64,000 nucleotides of DNA, taken from assembly GCA_039583875.1 (NCBI GenBank), contig CM077159.1, positions 4,715,371 to 4,779,370 on the forward strand. Direction: 5' to 3'. Shown here one piece after another: positions 57,443 to 64,000 of the stretch. Every line of letters begins with the position of its first letter. The first letter of the stretch is position 1. A program made the position numbers and the translations under genes. The DNA is from Platanthera guangdongensis (Eukaryota > Streptophyta > Magnoliopsida > Asparagales > Orchidaceae). Under the pieces are notes generated by a model. That model did not search any database. It saw only the letters and a program-made list of their open reading frames with translations, and was not told where the DNA came from.

Positions 57443-57456
57443 GAAAAGAGTGGGGA
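57443..57456 (+). other. Polypurine tract of G
   Basis: GAAAAGAGTGGGGA, three bases before the 3' LTR start at 57460. Confidence 0.65.
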
Positions 57457-57459
57457 TTG

Positions 57460-57597
57460 TGTACAACCCCGTAGCCGGGCGAGTGGGACCGTCCCCAAAT
57501 ATCAGCCTAGGGGCGTGTTGTGGGCGACGAGTTGGTGCAACCCCGTTTGAGGAGGTGCGGGTTCTCGTGCGTGCGGAAGTTTTATGCACACAAGTTT

Positions 57598-57646
<49 letters not shown>

Positions 57647-59687
57647 ATTATAATATATATAATATATGATACTTATAGGATAGACGGGATAGAAGAAAAG
57701 AGGCAGGGGGGATTTTTGGGCAGGGGGGCAGCAGGTATCGGGGGAGAGAAATAAATAAAGAAAAGGGAATAAAAAAGGGGGCTGGGGACACAGCAGAAAA
57801 AAGGGGGAGAAAAACAGCAGGAGAGGAAAAGGAGGAAAGAAGAGGCATCGGGGGTTTTTTTTGGGGGGGGGGGGGATTTTTCTGCTTCTTCGTTAGGGCT
57901 CGGCCAGGAGGACAGCCGACCCGCGCCGCTCCCTCTCCCTCCGGCCGCCACCCTCCCTCTCTTCGGCCATCTACAGCAGCCACCCACCCCCGCCCCTCTC
58001 TCTCTCCCACCGATCTAGGGCACGGCCGCCCCCTTCCTCACTCCCTCTCTCCCGTCGCCGGAAAGGCTAGGGCACGGCCGCCCCTTCCTCACTCCCTCTC
58101 TCCCGTCGGCGGCAAGGCTAGGGCACGGCCGCCCCCTTCCTCACTCCCTCTCTCCCGTCGCCGGCAAGGCTAGGGTACGGCCGCCCCTTCCCCACTCCCT
58201 CTCTCCCATCGCCGGCGAGGCTAGGGCACAGCCGGCCCCTTTTCCTCTCTCCCGTCGCCGGCAAAGGAGCATCGCAGCCGGCCCCCTTTTTTCTCTCTCC
58301 CGTCGGCCTACATTGGCGGCAGCCCGAGCCCCGCCTCCCTCTTTCTCTCCGGCCACCTAAAACAGCAGCAACCGCGCGCCACTCCCTTTTCCAGCCTCCT
58401 GGAGCAACCCGGCCTCCTCCTTTTTTCCCGGCCTGGAGCAGCACACCTTAACATTCCCCTCTCCCGGCAGCAAGCTCGGTCTGGAGCGAGGCTCGGCCTG
58501 GAGCGAGGCTCGGCCTGGAGCGAGGCTCGGCCTGGAGCGAGGCTCGTCCTGGAGCAAGGCTCGGCCTGGAGTGGAGATCGACCGCCGGCGCGGCCGCACG
58601 CAGCAGAATCGACCCGGAGCTCCTCTCCCCCCCCCCCCCCCGCCAAGCACGCGACAAGGGTAACGATGTTTCAACTTGGGCAGGTGAAGCCTTCAGTTTA
58701 CATACTTGCATGGAAGCCCCTCTCTACCAACGGGTGGGGGGGAAGGGAGCTTTCCGATGGGTTGATGTGTACGTCCCCGTAGTTAATTTCATTAGTACCC
58801 GGAAGCGTGAGTCCAGGTTTAGGCATGCTGTGTGAAGCCCATCTGGACATGTGAGCCGGATTGGTGATGTTCTGGGGTTCTCGGAGAAGACTCCGAGGAA
58901 GTTGTTTATTTAGCCGCTTGCAGGGAATGCGCACCATAGCCCCAAAAAAGGGGATGTGCGCAATATGTTTGGCCCGCTTATATTAGCCGACCGATGACTA
59001 GTTGGCCGCCGCTCGTCGAGACGTTGGCGTACAGGTGTTGTAGTACCAGGAGGGGAATGACGGGCTTAAGCCTGAGCTTGTGCTGGCCCTCGAAGGCCTT
59101 TTTGTTTATATTTCCACCCCGCGTGCCGAGTATGGAATTTATATTTCTGTAATATTTTTTCATATCTGTGATGCTCTGTGAATATAGTTTACTCCTCCTG
59201 TCTTGGGCGAGTGGTGTGTTCATGAACCGCTCCCCCCGTGTGGGCCCCGAGGTATAGATGCTGGGAAGCCCCTGATGGCCCGTTGTCATCCTTTCAGAGT
59301 AGCGGAGTTCCGCCAATAGCGGTCCAATTGGGGCTGCGTAGAGTAGGGCTGCTGGACGGTTTTGCGCCAATAGTAAGACGGGCGGGGAACATTTTACATA
59401 GACCCGAGGTGGCACCTTTAGTTAAGGAGTGGATCTTGAGATCCTCCTCAGATGTCCCGGTCGGCCAAGAGAGAACTCCGAAGGTGCCTTAGCTCAGCCC
59501 TTGGCTTGGGAGGGGAAGAGTTTGTTAGTCTTCCGGGTATGCGGCGGGTCCTCCACGCTGAGACCTTGGGTCTGTCCCCTTGTATTCCTAGTCTTGTACC
59601 TAGATCGTTCGCTTGAGGGTAGTAGGTGCGCGGCCACCCCTTCCCCAAGGGTCGAACTCCACAGGAGACCGATTTCCGGTTTCAACA
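57460..59687 (+). mobile_element. 3' LTR of element G
   Basis: 2,228 bp, collinear with the 5' LTR; it differs mainly in (TA)n and homopolymer lengths and scattered substitutions. Confidence 0.92.
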
Positions 59688-59692
59688 CTGGG

Positions 59693-60057
59693 ATATTGGG
59701 ATCAATAGAACTAATAGGCCCTATTGATGTACAAAGTTTGGGAGGAAAGTCATACACTTTAGTTATTGTTGATGACTTCTCTAGACTCACTTGGGTGTTC
59801 TTTCAGAGAAACAAGTTAGATAACTTTAAAGTTCTTACAGATTTTCTTAAGAGCATACAGATTGAGTAATCTACTCAGGTTGCACTGATCAGAAGTGATT
59901 ATGGCATCGAGTTTGAATCTCTTCTCATGCAAGAATTTTATGAGAAGGAAGGTATCAGGTATTATTTTTTTGCTCCTAGAATTCCTCAACAAAATGGGAT
60001 TGCAGAAAGGGAAAATAGAACCCTTATTGAATCTACTGGGATATTGCTTGTAGATGC
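59693..60057 (+). pseudogene. Sirevirus integrase fragment K
   Basis: Plus-strand fragment of the integrase core, C/D type: LIGPIDVQSLGGKSYTLVIVDD, then a stop (TAA at 59867), then LIRSDYGIEFESLLM and QQNGIAERENRTLIES. The first Asp and the zinc finger are missing and RT is absent. It is bounded on the left by the TSD of G, beyond which lies the truncated LTR F on the other strand, and on the right by LTR E. It is a relic of an older element that I cannot join to any other piece here. Confidence 0.85.
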
Positions 60058-60267
60058 TGAAAGTCCACCTAGTGTCAACTATCATCACCTATGGGGGGGG
60101 AATAGGTGACGTGCAGCGTTTTTGCGGAATTTAAAATTGAACCTGCACAATAAAATAAAACAGCACAGCAAAGAAAGTACACAAGCAATTTATAGTGGTT
60201 CCCCGATTTGGGTACATCCACTTTCCCCCTTCGACCTATCTCCAAATAAGGGATGACTCGGTCTCTT

Positions 60268-60391
60268 TACCAACAAGATTGAAATCCAATCCTTGCACTA
60301 TCGAAAGGAACCCTTCCACACGTAAGAGTCAACACTCCCACAATACGGGTTGCACCCAACACTTACACCTCGGAACAAACGTTCCTTTACA
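60268..60391 (-). repeat. Array of five mini-hairpins in LTR E
   Basis: Stem pairs on the plus strand: GATTG/CAATC, GGAA/TTCC, GAGT/ACTC, GGGT/ACCC, GGAAC/GTTCC. Frames are weaker than in A, B and F. Confidence 0.65.
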
Positions 60392-60914
60392 ACAAAAAAG
60401 AACTAGAATGTACAAGAAATACAAACTACGTTTGGAGGCTAAGGTGTCCCTCTTCATTGTCGACGTGTTCTTGAAGTCCACGAAGAGTCCACAACCCTAG
60501 ATCTCTCTTGGAGAGAATCTCCCCGGAACCAGCGGCGGCAAGATGGATGGCGGCTTGGTTCACAGGATCGGCGGCGACAACGGTGTGCGGCTGCTGTACT
60601 TGGAGATCCAAACTTCGTAGCAAAGCTAGCTAGGTCTTCCAACGGTCACACTAGGATCGATCGTCTCGATCGATTCGGACGGGGAAGGATTTCCCGATCA
60701 ACAAATCAAGAGACAAAGGATCTCTGGTTAGACGCGTGAGACTCTAAACTTGGCTAAGCTTCTGTCGCCGGAAGTTCTGGAAGAACCACGATCAAAAGCG
60801 GCGACCAACTAGCATGAGCGGCGACGGCGGCGGCGGAGCAGTTTCGCGAACTAGGTCACGGTTGGCGGCTCGCGTATTTCTTTTCTGTGTCTATACTGTT
60901 CAAAAATACCTATA

Positions 60915-60922
60915 TATTTATA
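60915..60922 (-). promoter_or_regulatory. TATA box of LTR E
   Basis: Minus strand TATAAATA, about 110 bp downstream (in LTR sense) of the U3 array. Confidence 0.55.
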
Positions 60923-61034
60923 CACAAGTAATACTCCAATATAACCGTTATGGGTCCCACCTCAAGAAACCCTAACCCCAGTTCAGAACAGCGCCAGCGG
61001 CAGAATCCGGTCCAGCGGTTTCCAAAAAAATCGC

Positions 61035-61420
61035 CCAAGTCAAAATCGGCGAGAATCGAAGGTGATTCTCGTCGAATCGGCGAGAATCAAAGGTAATTCT
61101 CGTCGATTCGGCGAGAATCAAAGATTATTCTCGGCGATGTTGACTTGATTGCACACTCTGATATAGCCGGGTCGAGACGGCGAGAATCAGCCAGTGACTC
61201 TCGACGATTCGGCGAGAATCACTAGTGATTCTCGCCGAATCGGTGAGAATCACTTGGTGATTCTCGTCGATTCTTACTTAGAATCAGAGTTGCTCGCTTT
61301 GAAGTAGCTGGATCGAGTCGGCGAGAATTAGCCAATGATTCTCGACGATTCGGCGAGAATCACTAGTGATTCTCGCCGAATCGGCGAGAATCACTTGGCG
61401 ATTCTCGTCGATTTACACTT
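61035..61420. repeat. GATTCTCG(C/T)CGA motif array in LTR E
   Basis: Copies of ATTCGGCGAGAATC facing GATTCTCGTCGATTC, giving long inverted repeats (for example around 61211-61245 and 61333-61388) in about eight pairs. This is the private motif of this family. Confidence 0.88.
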
Positions 61421-61748
61421 AGACGATTTTTCGTCTTTCCGCCCATGAGGTGCTCCTTGACCCATCCTTGCTCCTTGTCTGCTCTTGCCTTAACACAGCC
61501 CTGTACTTGAAAATAAGTACACTCCAATAGAGAGAGTACACGTAGGCCAACACACTGATCTGCTCAACGAGGGATTACGTCGTGCAGACCCGTGTATATT
61601 GACCTACTGCACCCTGACATTGGTGTGCACTTAGCGTGGAATAACTGCAAGCACAACTTGAGATATTTTGTCAAATACATTGTCTATTTACCTTAGCTTG
61701 TTCAGGGGCTTCTTCAAATCAGGTTCGTTGTGCATACAATACCCAACA

Positions 61749-64000
61749 ATGTCAATCTAGACCATATCTAGGAGTACACCAAAAATGGAAATTTTTGGGG
61801 ACACTTTTTATATAGTTTTGGAAATTATTTAATTTCTCTATGATAATTTAATTAGGTGGTCTAATGACCTCCAAACCCTCCCAAATTTTGGTGAGTGGTC
61901 CCTGGGCTCATGTTATGTATCTGTATAAGGTTTCACCTAATTTGGATGTGTTTTGAATAGGTATTGACCCAACCCTAACTTTTCCTTAATAAGGGTATTT
62001 TGGTCAAAAAGTGCACTTTTGCTTTTGAGTGTCCAAATCACCTCTGTAGAGGCTGCAATTTGGGCCAATGACTTGATATGGCATTTAGCACCTCCCCATG
62101 GAATGTGTGGTAGAGTGGAATTGATTTGCCATAAGTTCCTAGGCCAAACCCTAAGGAAGGACCTTTGTGCCTTGTGAAGGGCATGAGTCCTAAACACCTT
62201 GGATGAACTTCAAATTTTGTATGGAGGGTCCTAGGGTATATAAAACCCTCTGGTAAAAATCTTAAAGAATTTTGAAAAGGGTAGGGTCCACAAAACCCTA
62301 ACCCTAGCTTAGGTCATAAAATTGTAGTGCTAGTTTAGGTTAGCTAAACTCCTTGAAATATAATAAAATTTGGGTAGTGTGGGAATAAGGATATTTTGAG
62401 CCTCTGGTAATTTATTTGGGAAGTTTTGATCAATACTTGTAGCACTTCATTTGTAACCGATAGGATTGCTCTAATTAATAATTTGACTATTGTGATCTCA
62501 CTGCCCATTGAAAGGTCATGAAAATTTGGCAGAGGTAGTTTTAGACCATATTTATCATATATGATTTTAAATAAAAATTTTGGATACATAATTAGGGCAT
62601 CTACTTCACAAGTGCATTACTTTGGTTACATAATAAATAATTCATGAGAAAATCAAGTATAACCTTGTTGAATTTCATGTTCAAAAAATTTTAATAAAAT
62701 TTTGATGGATAATTAGTATACTTTGTTCATTAACCCATAAACTTGGAATTTCATGAGAAAATCAAGTATAACCTTATTATTAAATGATAAATTATGAAAC
62801 TTGATCTAGAGTATTTATATGCCATCATAACCATCCTTGAAGTTTCTCTGAATTTTTGGAGGTATTATTGCTCTAAAATATTCTAAAATGACTTATTATG
62901 AGATATATTTGAAATTAAAATTAAGGGCCTAAACCTTGCTGAAAAATTGGAAGACTTAGGCTTTATGGTTGATTATTCATTTTGTAATTAACATAAATTT
63001 AGTGGATTATTATCGTGTCTGAAATTGGTACTTCATGTTCAAAACTTGGGCTTTTTGGATACTAGAATAAATAAATAAATTATCAGACAAATTAGGAAAA
63101 TTATGAATTTCTGGATTTATGCTAAAACTGTCATTATAGCCCTTTAATAATTATCATAGGGGTACTGGATGATTATTTGATGTACCTCCCATTTTACGAG
63201 TCATATATCTTAAGTGGTCTGCATATAGTAAAAACTGCAGAAATCATGTTGGAGTATAATTGGATGCATGTCTTGGGATTAGTGGTAGGCTGGTTTGGAT
63301 GGATAAAGATAAGTTCATTATTGGTAGTAGGAGGAGTAGAGGGATGGATTGGCTAGAGTTAAGCGGTGCCCGGGATCGACGAAAGATCGTCTTCCCCGAG
63401 GTGAGGTAGAGTCAAATCACCCTAGGATTAGCCTATTGTAACATGAGAATGTAATGCGTAAGGGAATCAACCAATAATAATAATAAGCACCTTGCGAAAG
63501 GGAACGCTGGGCGTAATCCCAACATAGTTCCTAGTGCTCCTTGAGAGCCCTTCACAGGGAATACCGGGGGCAGTCCTGGGTTAACGTAAACTGTATTAAC
63601 AAGCTGAAAAGAGTAACTTAGTAATTAGGGTTGCACATTTCACGAACACAGATAGCACTGGAAGATAGTTGGAAGCTTCGGCTTGGATAGTTAAGAGACG
63701 AACGTTTGGGTCCGGGGAGATTCGGCTCGATTGTTTGAGACGGACATTTTGGTCCGGGGAGCTTCGGCTCGGTTTTTGGATACGTTAAATTTGCATGTGC
63801 ATAAAAGGAAAGGAAATTAAGGTGGTGGGTCTTCGGTATTGGAGGGTCGATGCACCGACGCCAATACGCTGACTCGGCAAGTGTGGTTAGCAGTTCGCCA
63901 ACAGAAGTCCGGTGCTCCAGCCTACAAGTGTACGCAGGAGTCCGCTTCGTGCACCAAGCGTTGAGGCGTACGATAGGTCTGACCGGTAGTGCTTTACTGG
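61749..64000. other. Unassigned AT-rich, then GC-richer sequence
   Basis: No gene, retroelement protein motif or LTR terminus recognised. 61749-63240 is AT-rich and looks like old unique or decayed sequence. From about 63360 GC content rises; 63660-63780 holds two imperfect copies of a unit with TCCGGGGAG and TTCGGCTCG, possibly part of an unknown LTR running out of the window. Confidence 0.4.

Larger units (their letters stand above)
47017..59687 (+). mobile_element. Element G, large non-coding LTR element hosting H
   Basis: LTRs 47017-49298 and 57460-59687 start TGTACAACCCCG and end GGTTTCAACA. The TSD CTGGG is at 47012-47016 and 59688-59692. Internal sequence without H is about 2.1 kb and has no recognisable gag or pol. 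A tandem-repeat block before the 3' LTR recalls the 3' untranslated repeats of Tat-lineage Gypsy elements, but without coding sequence the lineage is uncertain. It must be mobilised in trans. Confidence 0.88.
60058..61748 (-). mobile_element. Solo sirevirus LTR, element E
   Basis: Minus strand TGTTGGGTATTGTATGC to GGACTTTCA, 1,691 bp. Parts: U3 array 61035-61420, TATA, mini-hairpins 60268-60391, conserved GGTTCCCCGATTTGGGTACAT box near 60198, C-loop hairpin 60085-60109. Neither flank shows PBS or polypurine tract, so it is solo. Flanks GATGC (left) and ATGTC (right) do not match, so the TSD is lost or the LTR arose by unequal exchange. Confidence 0.82.

Noticed and set aside
60040..60110. Reading integrase K on through 60058-60109
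   Set aside because: The codons after 60057 belong to the conserved end of LTR E (C-loop hairpin and CTTTCA); the short in-frame match is chance.

Overview
This window is plant nuclear repetitive DNA. I see no host gene, tRNA or rRNA. Almost every base up to about 61.7 kb belongs to LTR retrotransposons nested in one another. The evidence is plant-type Copia and Gypsy gag, protease, integrase, reverse transcriptase and RNase H, primer-binding sites matching initiator tRNA-Met, polypurine tracts, and 5-bp target-site duplications (TSDs). Most Copia copies have the sirevirus layout: LTRs of about 2 kb starting TGTTGG and ending CTTTCA, a long gag, and an extra ORF (ORF3) between pol and the 3' LTR. 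The species cannot be told from this; an angiosperm with large heterochromatic blocks fits.

Layout. Element B (+, 285-5002): ORF3 and 3' LTR, with a piece of a G-type LTR at its left edge (1-284). Element C (+, 5003-29657): near-complete sirevirus with B in its 5' LTR and element A in its 3' LTR. Element A (+, 15898-28852, TSD CAACA): complete sirevirus with gag, pol, ORF3 and two LTRs. Element D (-, 29658-34276): sirevirus cut by C. Element F (-): gag at 34277-34513 and 44187-44509, LTR at 44586-47016; it hosts D and the Gypsy element J (34514-44186, TSD TTGGA). Element G (47017-59687, TSD CTGGG): large non-coding LTR element hosting a deleted Copia element H (50394-56456, TSD GTTTT). Then an integrase fragment K (59693-60057), a solo sirevirus LTR E (-, 60058-61748), and about 2.2 kb of sequence in which I recognise nothing. 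Insertion order read from the interruptions: F, then D and J; D, then C; C, then A and B; B, then the G-type fragment; F/K junction, then G, then H.

The interesting signal is non-coding. (1) In four sirevirus families (A, B, E, F) the transcribed part of the LTR, about 370-530 nt after the TATA box, carries a tandem array of small stem-loops. Each unit is framed by a constant GTAGG and a constant C(T/C)GAG, while stem sequences differ from unit to unit yet stay self-complementary. F has about 21 units, A about 10, B six, E five. (2) A further hairpin with a C-rich loop sits just before the LTR end in all families, with a stem that covaries between families. (3) Each family carries its own short palindromic motif, usually with a TCGA core, in a dense array upstream of the LTR TATA box; the same motif is repeated upstream of ORF3, and in A that second array also ends in a TATA box, which suggests a second promoter. 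(4) The Gypsy element J has an intron-like 96-nt GT-AG segment at the gag-pol junction and three leader hairpins with one constant loop and different arms.

Almost all coding regions are broken. Most in-frame stops look like C-to-T or G-to-A changes in CAA, CAG, CGA or TGG codons, as expected for methylated, silenced elements.
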